The notes under the pieces: model-generated
Database searches by the model: none
Told to the model about the DNA's origin: nothing
Seen by the model: only the letters and a program-made list of their open reading frames with translations
Translations under genes and position numbers: made by a program
Assembly: GCF_001541095.1 (NCBI RefSeq)
Contig: NZ_LMXH01000001.1
Coordinates: 1,128,048 to 1,192,047, forward strand
Length of the DNA stretch: 64,000 bases
Reading direction: 5' to 3'
Source of the DNA: Paenibacillus sp. FJAT-26967
Lineage (GTDB): Bacteria; Bacillota; Bacilli; Paenibacillales; NBRC-103111
In this document: positions 35,703 to 44,661 of the stretch, one piece after another
How positions within the stretch are numbered: position 1 is the stretch's first letter
How the letters are laid out: each line of letters begins with the position of its first letter

Positions 35703-36113
35703 ATGAGAACAATGGGCCTCGACTATGGTGACAAAACAATCGGCGTGGCCGTCAGCGACCTTCTTGGTCTGACGGCACAGGGCGTCGAGGTCATTCGAAG
35801 AACTAGTCCAGTGCGAGATTTTGACCACCTGAAACGGATAATTGGGGAGTACGAAGTGACGGAGATCGTGGTCGGCCTCCCCAAAAATATGAATGGCACA
35901 ATCGGGCCCCGGGGAGAGATCTGCCAAGAATTCGCCGGCCAGCTCGAGGAAGCGTTCGCATTACCCGTACGCATGTGGGATGAAAGACTAACAACGGTAT
36001 CCGCGACCCGCACTCTTTTGGAGGCGGACGTTAGCCGGAAGAAGCGTAAGCAGGTTGTCGATAAGATCGCCGCTGCGCTGATTCTGCAAGGATATATGGA
36101 CTCTAAACGATGA
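35703..36113 (+). CDS. ruvX: Putative pre-16S rRNA nuclease / Holliday junction resolvase YqgF (RuvX)
   Basis: RNase H-fold protein implicated in 16S rRNA 5' maturation and formerly annotated as a Holliday junction resolvase. The 136 residues match the family: [19 protein letters not shown] carries the first catalytic aspartate, [16 protein letters not shown] the central motif, and [10 protein letters not shown] the glutamate. [14 protein letters not shown] at the end holds the last acidic residue. ATG 35703 is chosen with TAGGAG upstream and the conserved N-terminus. It lies 12 bases before the first DUF1292 gene. Confidence 0.95.
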   Translation: MRTMGLDYGDKTIGVAVSDLLGLTAQGVEVIRRTSPVRDFDHLKRIIGEYEVTEIVVGLPKNMNGTIGPRGEICQEFAGQLEEAFALPVRMWDERLTTVSATRTLLEADVSRKKRKQVVDKIAAALILQGYMDSKR

Positions 36114-36125
36114 GGTGATGGAACC

Positions 36126-36425
36126 ATGGCCAAAGAAGAGGATTTTCAGCAAGAGGAAGCAGAAATTATTTATATCCCCGATGATGAGGGCAACGAAGAA
36201 GAATTCGAGGTCATCATGAAATTCGAAGTGGATGGTTCCGAGAAGAAGTATATGATGGTTGTGCCGGTCGAAGACGATGAGGATTCCGATGAAGTCTATG
36301 CATTCCGTTATGAGGAAGATGATAACGGTGACGACCTCAAGCTGTACACCATTGATGACGAAGAAGAATGGAATATCGTTGAAGAAACGTTTAATACACT
36401 AATGGCAGAAGAGGAAGAAGCATGA
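36126..36425 (+). CDS. DUF1292 (YrzB-like) acidic protein, first copy
   Basis: A 99-residue, very acidic cytosolic protein of unknown function. The DUF1292 core is visible as ymmvvPVEDDEDSDEVYAFRYEEDD, followed by a DDEEEWNIVEETFNTL ending typical of YrzB. GAGGTGATGG precedes the ATG. Its stop overlaps the start of a second DUF1292 gene by four bases (ATGA). B. subtilis has a single yrzB in this position. Confidence 0.9.
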   Translation: MAKEEDFQQEEAEIIYIPDDEGNEEEFEVIMKFEVDGSEKKYMMVVPVEDDEDSDEVYAFRYEEDDNGDDLKLYTIDDEEEWNIVEETFNTLMAEEEEA

Positions 36426-36718
36426 GTGTAAATCAGACGACCGAGTTGCGGACTTCATTCGGAGATGATATTATTTTATTCGATGAAAAAGACGAGTCTG
36501 TCGTCTACCGCATCTTGACCGAGCTTATTCACGAAGGGCACCATTACGCCATCCTTCAGTCGGAAGATATGAAGTTAGACGGGGAAATTTCCGTTCTTCG
36601 CGTATCGAAGAGTGAGACGGGCGAAATGGAGCTAGAGACCATCGAGGATGAGGATGAATGGGAAACGATCTCCGAGCTTTACGATGAACTCTCTTTTCCT
36701 GAACAAGATGAACCTTAA
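36422..36718 (+). CDS. DUF1292 acidic protein, second copy
   Basis: A 98-residue acidic protein with the same layout as its upstream neighbour: a beta-rich half starting FGDDIILFDEKDESVVYRIL, then HEGHHYAILQSEDM, and the matching DEDEWETISELYDEL ending. It starts within the previous gene (ATGA overlap), so the two are translationally coupled and could form a heteromer. Sequence identity between the copies is low apart from the DEEEW/DEDEW segment, so the duplication looks old. A terminator follows. Confidence 0.85.
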   Translation: MSVNQTTELRTSFGDDIILFDEKDESVVYRILTELIHEGHHYAILQSEDMKLDGEISVLRVSKSETGEMELETIEDEDEWETISELYDELSFPEQDEP

Positions 36719-36734
36719 AAACTGAAGTAAACCC

Positions 36735-36759
36735 GAGCGGAGTCAAATCCGCTCTTTTT
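36735..36759 (+). terminator. Terminator after the DUF1292 pair
   Basis: GAGCGGA (36735-36741) pairs with TCCGCTC (36748-36754), followed by TTTTT. It may be partial, since mltG follows within 40 bases. Confidence 0.75.
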
Positions 36760-36797
36760 CATGCAGATCAGCGACTATTAGAGTTTTGGAGGGAAAT

Positions 36798-37877
36798 ATG
36801 GAGCGTCCTAAATCACGATTAAAACGCATTTTTGCTGTACTGCTCATCCTGGTCCTGCTTCTGGCAGGCGGTGCAGCAGCAGCTGCTTACTATATAAAAG
36901 GCGAACTCCAGCCTGTGGAGGCCTCTGAGCAGGAAAAAGTTTTTGAAGTGGTGCCGGGTGATGGAATCCAGAATATTTCGGCCAAGCTGCAGCAAGAGGG
37001 CTTGATCCGCAATGCGTCTATTTTCACCTATTACGTAAAATGGAAAAAGGAAGGCGGCCGCTTCCAGGCGGGAGAATACTCCGTTAAACCGGGAATGACG
37101 ACGGATGAAATGATTGCTCTGCTGAACAGCGGACAACCTTCCAAGAATAACCGGTTAACCATTCCCGAAGGCTTTACTATTCCGCAAATTGCGGAAAAAG
37201 TAGATGAACAGCTGAAGCTCGATACGGAGGCCTTCCTCAAGGCCGCAGAAGAATACAAGCCCGGCAGCGGAGGGGAGATTCTTGCTTCCATTCCCGCCGA
37301 TGCCAAATTAAAGCACAGGCTGGAAGGTTATCTTTTCCCGGATACTTATGAGGTTCCGAAGGATGCTACAGAAGCGAAGCTGGTTGACATGATGATCGCG
37401 CAGCTGCAGACGCGGGTAGACAGCTTACCGGCAGACTGGCAGGACAAGCTGAAGCAGAGCGGGTTGACTTTTCATCAGATGATGACAGTCGCTTCTCTCA
37501 TTGAGCGCGAGGTGGTACTCGAAGAGGAACGTCCGATTGTGGCCAGTGTGATCTATAACCGGCTCAAAATTAAGCAGCCTCTGCAGATTGATGCTACAGT
37601 GCAATATGCGCTCGGCAAGCAGAAAGAGCGGTTGTTCGAAAGTGATCTTAAAATCGAGAGTCCGTACAATACGTACAAAAATCCCGGACTACCTCCGGGA
37701 CCGATCGCAAGTCCCAGCCTCTCCTCCATTAAAGCCGCCTTGTACCCGGCAGAGTCCTCTTACTTTTATTATGTAACTAAAAAGGATGGAAGCAAGGGTC
37801 ATTTATTCGGCGAAACATACAAGAAACACTTGGAGAATATTGAAAAGAGCAAACAAACAGAGAAAAACGCGAAATAA
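36798..37877 (+). CDS. mltG: Endolytic transglycosylase MltG (YceG-like)
   Basis: Membrane-bound lytic transglycosylase that cuts nascent glycan strands and sets their length. The 359-residue protein has one N-terminal transmembrane segment (about 12-34) and a LysM-like region (FEVVPGDGIQNISAKL). The YceG catalytic domain contains YLFPDTYEVP, the catalytic glutamate in MMTVASLIEREV, and IASPSLSSIKAAL near the end. ATG 36798 follows GGAGGG; an in-frame TTG at 36786 is too far upstream. In B. subtilis a tRNA methyltransferase gene (yrrM/trmR) follows; here the first U32 gene starts 13 bases later. Confidence 0.95.
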   Translation: MERPKSRLKRIFAVLLILVLLLAGGAAAAAYYIKGELQPVEASEQEKVFEVVPGDGIQNISAKLQQEGLIRNASIFTYYVKWKKEGGRFQAGEYSVKPGMTTDEMIALLNSGQPSKNNRLTIPEGFTIPQIAEKVDEQLKLDTEAFLKAAEEYKPGSGGEILASIPADAKLKHRLEGYLFPDTYEVPKDATEAKLVDMMIAQLQTRVDSLPADWQDKLKQSGLTFHQMMTVASLIEREVVLEEERPIVASVIYNRLKIKQPLQIDATVQYALGKQKERLFESDLKIESPYNTYKNPGLPPGPIASPSLSSIKAALYPAESSYFYYVTKKDGSKGHLFGETYKKHLENIEKSKQTEKNAK

Positions 37878-37890
37878 GAAGGTGAGCACG

Positions 37891-38823
37891 ATGAGAAAAA
37901 AGCCGGAACTGCTCGTAACAGCAGGGAGCGCAGAAGAAGTAATCCAATTCATTGATGCCGGGGCGGACGCTGTTCTTGTCGGAGAAGCAGCGTTCGGTCT
38001 GCGTCTGTCAGGCGATATCATGATTGATGAGCTGGCATCCCTTATCCCGCTTGCCCATGAGCGCGGCGCGAGAATTTATGTTGCCGTGAACAATGTATTC
38101 GATAACGAGGGAATCGCCAGGGTAGAAGACTATCTCAAAAAACTTGCCGAGCTGCAGGTAGATGCCATTGTGTACGGTGACCCGGCAGTTCTGCGTATCG
38201 TACGGATTCACGGGCTCCAGCTGAGACTTCACTGGAATGCCGAGATGTCGGTAACGAATTACAGGTCGGCTAACTACTGGGCGGCAAGAGGAGCGGCACG
38301 CGCTGTGCTTGCTCGTGAGCTGAATCTGGAGGAAATACTTGAATTTAAACGTGGAGCGAAGCTGGAGGTTCAAGTTCAAGTGCACGGAATGACGAATATT
38401 TATCATTCCAAGCGGAATTTGCTCGGCAATTATTTTGAGCATTTGGGTAAAGATGCAGCTGCTATCGACCGGTCTATGCATAATGGCCTCTTCTTAATTG
38501 AGCAGGAACGTCTCGAAGAAAGATTTCCTATCTATGAAGATCCAAATGGAACTCATGTGATGAGCTCCGATGACGTATGTATGCTTGAAGATCTTCATGA
38601 ACTGTTAGCTGCCGATATCGACAGTCTGAGAATTGAAGGGATATTAAAATCAACGGAATATATAGAGACAGTTATTCGTGCCTATCGCACGGCAATTGAT
38701 TTGTATGCTGCTGATCCGGATGCGTACAGCTTTAATGAAGAGTGGCTGGATGCGATTCGCCGTTTACAGGATCCTGAACGGGAACTGTCTTTCGGATTTT
38801 TCTACAAAGAACAAGTATATTGA
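37891..38823 (+). CDS. trhP1: U32-family protein, TrhP1-like (tRNA U34 hydroxylation)
   Basis: Member of the U32 peptidase-like family. In B. subtilis the adjacent pair YrrN/YrrO is required for prephenate-dependent 5-hydroxyuridine at tRNA U34. The 310-residue protein resembles YrrN in length and sequence: ELLVTAGSAEEVIQFIDAGADAVLVGEAAFGLR, AVNNVFDN, LHWNAEMSVTNYRSANYW, and a short C-terminus. It lacks the cysteine cluster found in the second copy, as expected for the P1 partner. ATG 37891 follows AAGGTGAGC. It is coupled to the second U32 gene, which starts ten bases after its stop. Confidence 0.85.
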   Translation: MRKKPELLVTAGSAEEVIQFIDAGADAVLVGEAAFGLRLSGDIMIDELASLIPLAHERGARIYVAVNNVFDNEGIARVEDYLKKLAELQVDAIVYGDPAVLRIVRIHGLQLRLHWNAEMSVTNYRSANYWAARGAARAVLARELNLEEILEFKRGAKLEVQVQVHGMTNIYHSKRNLLGNYFEHLGKDAAAIDRSMHNGLFLIEQERLEERFPIYEDPNGTHVMSSDDVCMLEDLHELLAADIDSLRIEGILKSTEYIETVIRAYRTAIDLYAADPDAYSFNEEWLDAIRRLQDPERELSFGFFYKEQVY

Positions 38824-38833
38824 GGTGAGCAAC

Positions 38834-40123
38834 ATGAGTACTGCCGCAGCTGCAGTGGAAACCAGGGCCCGTGGTAAACGTGTCCGTTTGGACAAGCCTG
38901 AGCTTCTGGCTCCAGCCGGAAGCTTGGAAAAGCTGAAATTCGCGATTCATTATGGAGCAGATGCCGTATATATAGGCGGCCAAAAGTATGGTCTGCGCTC
39001 GAGTGCAGATAACTTCACTTTTGAGGAAATGCGTGAAGGGGTCGAATTTGCGAACCGTTACGGCGCCAAGGTATTTGTGGCAACGAATATTTACGCGCAT
39101 AATGAAGATATCGAGGGATTGGACGAATATTTGCAGGAGCTTGAAAAGGCCGGAATTGCCGCAATTATTACAGCAGATCCGCTGATTATTGATACCGCAA
39201 GACGTGTCGCTCCCAAAATGGAGGTTCATTTAAGTACACAGCAGTCCGTAATGAATTGGCAGACTGTGCAGTTCTGGAAAGAAGAAGGAATTGAGCGGGT
39301 CGTTCTGGCCCGCGAGGTCAGCATGACAGAGATTGATGAAATCAAGCAGCATGTCGATGTGGAAATCGAAGCCTTCATACACGGCGCCATGTGCAGTTCT
39401 TATTCGGGCCGCTGCGTATTGTCCAATCATTTTACGGACCGGGATTCGAACCGCGGGGGCTGCTGCCAGTCCTGTCGCTGGAGGTATCGTCTCTATGCGA
39501 AGGGAGCTCCTTTATCCGACCCGCTCGCACAGGATTTCCCGCTGTATGAAGAGGAAGACGACGATTTCATGATGAGTGCCAAAGACTTGTGCATGATTGA
39601 CCATGTGGCAGATATGATTGAATCGGGTGTTGACAGTTTTAAAATCGAAGGCCGCATGAAGAGTGTTCATTATGTTGCGACCGTGGTAAATGCCTATCGT
39701 CAAGCTATCGATAGTTATTTTGAAGATCCCGATGGATTTGAAATTAAAAGAGTGTGGCAGGAAGAGATTAATAAAGCCGCCAATCGTCCTCTCAATGCAG
39801 GATTCTTCTATGAAGTTCCGGACCATGAGGACCATATTTACGGACCGGAAGATAAAGCCGCTATTTACGATTTCGTAGGACTTGTGGTTGAATATGACGA
39901 AGCGGCTTCGACCGCACTCATCCAGCAGCGGAATTATTTCAAACCCGGTGCTGAAGTAGAATTTTTCGGACCGGGAGGGACTTTTTTCAAGCAGCGGGTT
40001 GAACAAATTCATGATGAAGAAGGCCATGAACTGGATGCGGCTCGTCACCCCATGCAGTTGATCCGGATTCGAACGGAACAACCCGTTAAGCCTCTGGATC
40101 TCATGCGCAAAAAATCGCGATAA
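38834..40123 (+). CDS. trhP2: U32-family protein, TrhP2-like (tRNA U34 hydroxylation)
   Basis: The longer U32 partner (429 residues). The conserved core reads PELLAPAGSLEKLKFAIHYGADAVYIGG, TNIYAHNEDIEGL and EVHLSTQQSVMNW. A cysteine cluster, MCSSYSGRC then GGCCQSCRW (about 194-220), is the kind that binds a [4Fe-4S] cluster in TrhP/RlhA-type enzymes. MSAKDLCMIDHV and a C-terminal beta domain follow. The old label collagenase/peptidase is not supported by motifs here. ATG 38834 follows GAGGTGAGC. A terminator closes the alaS-to-trhP2 block. Confidence 0.87.
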   Translation: MSTAAAAVETRARGKRVRLDKPELLAPAGSLEKLKFAIHYGADAVYIGGQKYGLRSSADNFTFEEMREGVEFANRYGAKVFVATNIYAHNEDIEGLDEYLQELEKAGIAAIITADPLIIDTARRVAPKMEVHLSTQQSVMNWQTVQFWKEEGIERVVLAREVSMTEIDEIKQHVDVEIEAFIHGAMCSSYSGRCVLSNHFTDRDSNRGGCCQSCRWRYRLYAKGAPLSDPLAQDFPLYEEEDDDFMMSAKDLCMIDHVADMIESGVDSFKIEGRMKSVHYVATVVNAYRQAIDSYFEDPDGFEIKRVWQEEINKAANRPLNAGFFYEVPDHEDHIYGPEDKAAIYDFVGLVVEYDEAASTALIQQRNYFKPGAEVEFFGPGGTFFKQRVEQIHDEEGHELDAARHPMQLIRIRTEQPVKPLDLMRKKSR

Positions 40124-40151
40124 CCCTGTTTAAATAGCCGATTACCTACAA

Positions 40152-40189
40152 ATAACGCTTGGCAGAATCTGTCAAGTGTTATTTTTTTT
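40152..40189 (+). terminator. Terminator after trhP2
   Basis: ATAACGCTTG pairs with CAAGTGTTAT (one G-T), followed by TTTTTTTT. It separates the core block from the chemoreceptor gene. Confidence 0.88.
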
Positions 40190-40350
40190 GTTTACTAGGT
40201 CTAGCGATACATAAAATCGACATTCTATAGGTGATTTGTCATCTTCCAGAGAGGATTTTGTTCATACTTGTTGAATTTATAGAGAATACATGGAAATTAA
40301 AGGGTTCGGCTTGAGTCTTTTTTCCTAAAACGAATTGGATGGTGATCTAT

Positions 40351-42495
40351 ATGAACGAAAAAATTAAAAAGACTTACAGCAGGGTCAGAGAACGCTTTCA
40401 AAAAAGTTCATCAGCATCGAAGCCGGACAACCTGCCGCCTGTGCAGAACCGACCATCCTCTGGTCTAAAGATAGTGAATCCAGCCAGATCGGTCGGCATG
40501 AAGCTGTTCTTAATCTTTATTGTCAGTATTTTGTTTTTTGTACTTACCGTAGGGATCACATCGTATCAAATATCAAAAGGGATGCTGCGTGACAAGGTCA
40601 GTGAGGCGTCCAGACAAACTATGATTCAGGCGGCGCAGAAAATGGATCTTCTTTTCCGCAGTTTTGAAGATCTTTCTATGCAGATGATGCTGGACAGGGA
40701 CTTGCAATCCCAACTTAATATTCTAAGAGATGTACAACCAGGTACATATGAGCAGCTGGAGGCTTCCCGGAAAGTAAGCGAGAAAGTAGATACGTATACT
40801 TTATCCAATAAGGGTATTAAGAGTATTACTTTGTTGAAGAAAGACGGGCTTATGATCAATACAAACGGTTCCTCTTTCAACACTTCGGGAGCAGAGATTA
40901 CAAATAAGGAATGGTTCAAACAACTGAGCAAAACTTCGGGGCAGGCTTTGTGGATGCCGACACTCCCGGAAGGGTATCTTAGCGGCGAGCCGACCCTTGC
41001 CCTGGGGCGCTATTTGAACTCAACAACTTCTTCAGCACCGCTGGCAATCATTGTGATGGAAATTCCGCTTTCTGTCATCAGTAAGGAATTAAATCTCATT
41101 CATTTAGGTGAGAACAGTACAATGTTAATCACAGATGCATCGAACAAACTCGTTTTTACAAATGAAGCCAATAAGATCGGGTCCGTATCATCGACTGTCT
41201 TAACAGAAGAACAGCAGAAGGTCGATTCCAGTGATTTTCAGTCTGCGGATGGAGGTATGGCGAATGTGTATGCTAAATTCGCAAGTACGGGCTGGTACCT
41301 GATTGGCAGTATGCCGATTAGTGAACTTGTTAAAGATGCGGATGTTATTTTTAACATCACGCTGAATCTGGCGATAGTGGCGGCCATTATTGCGGCTCTG
41401 ATCGGACTTTTTGTGGCCCGGATGATCGGAAGACCATTGTCAGATATGGCCGGACTTATGCAGCAAGGTGCCCAAGGGAATTTGAATGTCAGAACCGGTC
41501 TGAAGACCAAGGATGAGATCGGAAGACTAGGTAACAACTTTGATCTGATGATGGAGCAAATTACTGCATTGGTCCGTCAAACGAACGAATCTGCTCAAGA
41601 GGTTCTGAATACGGCATCCGAAGTTGCCAATGCATCAAAAATCACGGCAATCGCAGCCAAGGAAATCGCTGTTGCAACGGATGAGATTTCGGGAGGCGCA
41701 GCAGGTCTGGCTACGGAGTCGGAACGCGGCAACGAGTTGACCTATCATATCGGACAGAAGATGCAGCTGATGATCGCGGCTAACCTGGAGATGGGCACGG
41801 CAGCCTCAGAAGTACGCAGTTCCGGAGAGCAAGGAACGAAATACATGGAAGAATTGAGAGATAAGACCGGACAAACGGAAGTGATGACCCGTTCCATGGT
41901 GGAGAAAGTCGATAATCTTAAGGAAAGTACGCGTTCTATCCGTAAAATTCTGGAGATGCTGCACAATTTGACGAAGCAGACGAATATTTTGTCACTTAAT
42001 GCGACAATTGAAGCAGCAAGAGCAGGAGCATCCGGAAAAGGCTTCATGGTAGTAGCGGATGAAATCCGCAAACTGGCGGACCAGTCGAAGCATTCGATTG
42101 ATGTAGTCGCAGGAATTACAGACACCATTCAGCGGGAGATTGACGAGACTGTCCAAGTGCTTCATAAGGCGTACCCGCTGTTTAATCAGCAGATCGGCGC
42201 TGTCAAAGAAGCGGATGGTATTTTTGCAGAAGTACAAAATCACATGAGTGAATTCATCGAGCGCCTGAACGATGTAACGGAATCCATCACGGATCTGGAT
42301 CAATCCCAGGCCGTGTTATCGGATGCGATGACTAACGTCAGTGCCGTAGCCGAGCAATCGCTGGCCACATCGGAAGAAGTGGCATCACTCAGTACAGAAC
42401 AGCTCAGTATCAGTGAGAATCTTGTCAGACTCTCGGACAGGCTGGAGAATCTATCAAATTCACTTAAAGATACCTTGTCTAAATTCACTGTCTAA
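40351..42495 (+). CDS. Methyl-accepting chemotaxis protein
   Basis: A membrane chemoreceptor of 714 residues. A 48-residue cytoplasmic lead is followed by the first membrane helix (about 50-70) and an extracellular dCache-like sensor (about 75-330). The second helix ([21 protein letters not shown]), a HAMP domain and a signalling domain follow. The hairpin tip [22 protein letters not shown] carries the CheA/CheW-binding motif. ATG 40351 is preferred over ATG 40339, since GGATGGTGA serves as its ribosome site. A weak sigma-D-like element (TAAA at 40212, then GGTGATTT at 40230) lies upstream. A terminator follows. The ligand is unknown. Confidence 0.93.
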   Translation: MNEKIKKTYSRVRERFQKSSSASKPDNLPPVQNRPSSGLKIVNPARSVGMKLFLIFIVSILFFVLTVGITSYQISKGMLRDKVSEASRQTMIQAAQKMDLLFRSFEDLSMQMMLDRDLQSQLNILRDVQPGTYEQLEASRKVSEKVDTYTLSNKGIKSITLLKKDGLMINTNGSSFNTSGAEITNKEWFKQLSKTSGQALWMPTLPEGYLSGEPTLALGRYLNSTTSSAPLAIIVMEIPLSVISKELNLIHLGENSTMLITDASNKLVFTNEANKIGSVSSTVLTEEQQKVDSSDFQSADGGMANVYAKFASTGWYLIGSMPISELVKDADVIFNITLNLAIVAAIIAALIGLFVARMIGRPLSDMAGLMQQGAQGNLNVRTGLKTKDEIGRLGNNFDLMMEQITALVRQTNESAQEVLNTASEVANASKITAIAAKEIAVATDEISGGAAGLATESERGNELTYHIGQKMQLMIAANLEMGTAASEVRSSGEQGTKYMEELRDKTGQTEVMTRSMVEKVDNLKESTRSIRKILEMLHNLTKQTNILSLNATIEAARAGASGKGFMVVADEIRKLADQSKHSIDVVAGITDTIQREIDETVQVLHKAYPLFNQQIGAVKEADGIFAEVQNHMSEFIERLNDVTESITDLDQSQAVLSDAMTNVSAVAEQSLATSEEVASLSTEQLSISENLVRLSDRLENLSNSLKDTLSKFTV

Positions 42496-42545
42496 AGATA
42501 TGGAATGTTTCCTAGCAGTCTAACTCTGGTTATACCTCTGACTCG

Positions 42546-42577
42546 ACTCCTGCCGGCCTTGCCGGCGGGAGTTTTTG
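42546..42577 (+). terminator. Terminator after the chemoreceptor gene
   Basis: ACTCCTGCCGGC (42546-42557) pairs with GCCGGCGGGAGT (42561-42572) around a CTT loop, followed by TTTTT. Confidence 0.92.
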
Positions 42578-42682
42578 TTTATGTTAAGGCCGTGATTTCT
42601 GCCGTAGTCCGGTGCGTCCGTATGTCTATTAGAAGGAATGTCTATACTGGAGGCAAAGACAGAGGTGAGGGGATTAAGGCAA

Positions 42683-44650
42683 ATGCGGAATCGGCCCGGT
42701 AAACAGATGGCGATAATGAGGAATGATGAGAAAAGCGGCATGTTCACATATAAGAATGAAGAAGCTGGAGCGGGGACGGATTTGCCCGTGGGGCGATTAA
42801 AAAGAGAGGCGTTTACAAGCGATCCTCGAAGGAAGTTCTTTCTTCTTCTCTGCATGATAGGAATCATCTTTCTGCTGCTAGGGCGTCTGCTCTGGATACA
42901 AGTCGTACAACCGCATGAATTTTCTGCAAGAAAAGTGGATCTCGTTAAAAATTCCGTACTTCAGCGGCAGCGCAGTATTGTTCTGGATACGGGGCGAGGA
43001 GACATCTATGACAGAAATCATGTTCCTTTAACCGGAAAAACGATACGCACCGCGATTATTTTCCCTGTACACGCGAACTATATCGGGACCAAGGAGCAGC
43101 TGGCTGACGTCACTCAAGCACTGGGAGTCGGAGCGGAAGAGTGGACACAATATGTGCGGTCTCTTCAAGAGCCCGCACTATGGACGGGCAGCGTTAATGC
43201 GTCAGCAGAAGCTCCCCGCCGCAAGGAAGCCCGGACGAATCTGCCTCTAGAACTGACACCGCAGCAGATATCTCTTCTTACCGCTTCCGGCTTGCCTTAT
43301 CTTCAGGTAACCGATTATAAGGTACGCTACTTTACTGATCAGATAGCTTCGCAGGTAGTCGGTTATATCGGACAGCACCCCGAACGAATTTCCGGTTTGT
43401 ATGCGCAGGAGGTGGCGGATGGTCATCTTACATTGACGAGTGAAATAGGAGCTTCCGGACTGGAGAAAACGTTTGAGAACAGGCTTAGGGGTATTGGCGA
43501 GAAGACGCTGTCTATCTTTACAGATGCGCAGAGACGACCCTTAAACGCCCTGCATGCGAGAATTATTTCGCCGGAGCAGTCGTATTACCCCCTCCGTTTA
43601 ATAACTACGTTAGATGCAAACATTCAGCAGAAGATCGAACAATTGATGGCCAAGCGTGAGATCCGGGAAGGGGCTGTTGTAGTTCTGGATGCGGCTAACG
43701 CGGACATAATTGCGATGGCTTCCAGACCCGCTTTTCGACCGGATGAAATCAGAATGAACGAGGGCAACTGGGCCAACCTGGGTCTGAAAGCAGCAGCTCC
43801 CGGATCTATTTTTAAAACAACAGTCGCGGCCGCAGCGCTGGAGGAAGGCTTAGTGACACCGGAAGAGAAATTTGACTGTCAAGGAGCATGGGGGAAGTAT
43901 GGTTTTACCTGCTGGAAAAAAGAAGGTCACGGGGAAATTTCATTCGCAGAAGGATTTGCCCAGTCGTGTAATATTGTTTTCGGACAAGTCATGCAGCGTC
44001 TGAGTTCGGGGAAGCTGGAGAATTACGGACGCAGCCTGGGTTTGCTGACTTCCGTCGGCTGGCAAGGTGAGTTGACAGGAGGTGCGGCTGTAGCTCAATT
44101 AGACGGTGAAGAGCCTGGGCAATTGTTCGGAAAAGGTACACCGCCCGACGATGAAGGAGTCCGGCTTCAGACTGCTATCGGGCAGCGTGATGTCCAAATG
44201 ACTCCGCTCCAGGCAGCTAATCAGATTGTAGCGCTTCTGAATAACGGACAGGTGCGTTCACCCCGGATAGTGAAAGAAATTCAATTTAAAGATGGTCTCG
44301 TCTTGGACAAGTTTAAAGAGAAACCGCTCCCTCTACAAGGTAAAATGATTTCGGCTGAGACAGCTAAGGAGTTGTTGGCTGAAATGCGTCTAGTTGTCGA
44401 GCAAGGCACAGCCAAGCAGCTGCAGCAGGCACAATGGGCCCTTGCCGGAAAAAGCGGAACCGCTCAAGTCGGATCGGGTACGCAGGAAACGGTGAACCAG
44501 TGGTTTGCCGGATACGGCCCTGTAACTTCTCCCCGGTATGCAGTAGCGGTACTGGTAAGTCACACCGCTCCCGAAGCACCTTCAGCAGCAGTGCCTCTTT
44601 TTCGTGAAGTGATGGATTTGCTGGCTGAACGTGATACGAACAAGAAATGA
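42683..44650 (+). CDS. pbpI: Class B penicillin-binding protein (PbpI/YrrR-like transpeptidase)
   Basis: A monofunctional DD-transpeptidase that crosslinks peptidoglycan, anchored by one N-terminal helix (FFLLLCMIGIIFLLLGRLLW, after about 50 cytoplasmic residues). The 655-residue protein has a PBP dimerisation domain (RGDIYDRNHVPLTG) and then the transpeptidase domain. Its catalytic triad motifs are intact: SIFK (in APGSIFKTT), SCN (in AQSCNIVFG) and KSG (in AGKSGTAQVG). KSG replaces the commoner KTG. ATG 42683 is chosen with GAGGGG upstream. In B. subtilis pbpI (yrrR) lies downstream of yrrO-udk-greA, so the location supports the name; udk and greA are absent here. Confidence 0.88.
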   Translation: MRNRPGKQMAIMRNDEKSGMFTYKNEEAGAGTDLPVGRLKREAFTSDPRRKFFLLLCMIGIIFLLLGRLLWIQVVQPHEFSARKVDLVKNSVLQRQRSIVLDTGRGDIYDRNHVPLTGKTIRTAIIFPVHANYIGTKEQLADVTQALGVGAEEWTQYVRSLQEPALWTGSVNASAEAPRRKEARTNLPLELTPQQISLLTASGLPYLQVTDYKVRYFTDQIASQVVGYIGQHPERISGLYAQEVADGHLTLTSEIGASGLEKTFENRLRGIGEKTLSIFTDAQRRPLNALHARIISPEQSYYPLRLITTLDANIQQKIEQLMAKREIREGAVVVLDAANADIIAMASRPAFRPDEIRMNEGNWANLGLKAAAPGSIFKTTVAAAALEEGLVTPEEKFDCQGAWGKYGFTCWKKEGHGEISFAEGFAQSCNIVFGQVMQRLSSGKLENYGRSLGLLTSVGWQGELTGGAAVAQLDGEEPGQLFGKGTPPDDEGVRLQTAIGQRDVQMTPLQAANQIVALLNNGQVRSPRIVKEIQFKDGLVLDKFKEKPLPLQGKMISAETAKELLAEMRLVVEQGTAKQLQQAQWALAGKSGTAQVGSGTQETVNQWFAGYGPVTSPRYAVAVLVSHTAPEAPSAAVPLFREVMDLLAERDTNKK

Positions 44651-44661
44651 CTCCGGACCTT

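Noticed and set aside
38834-40123. Secreted collagenase/peptidase U32 annotation
   Set aside because: No signal peptide; the cysteine cluster and paired arrangement match the tRNA-hydroxylating TrhP1/P2 proteins.
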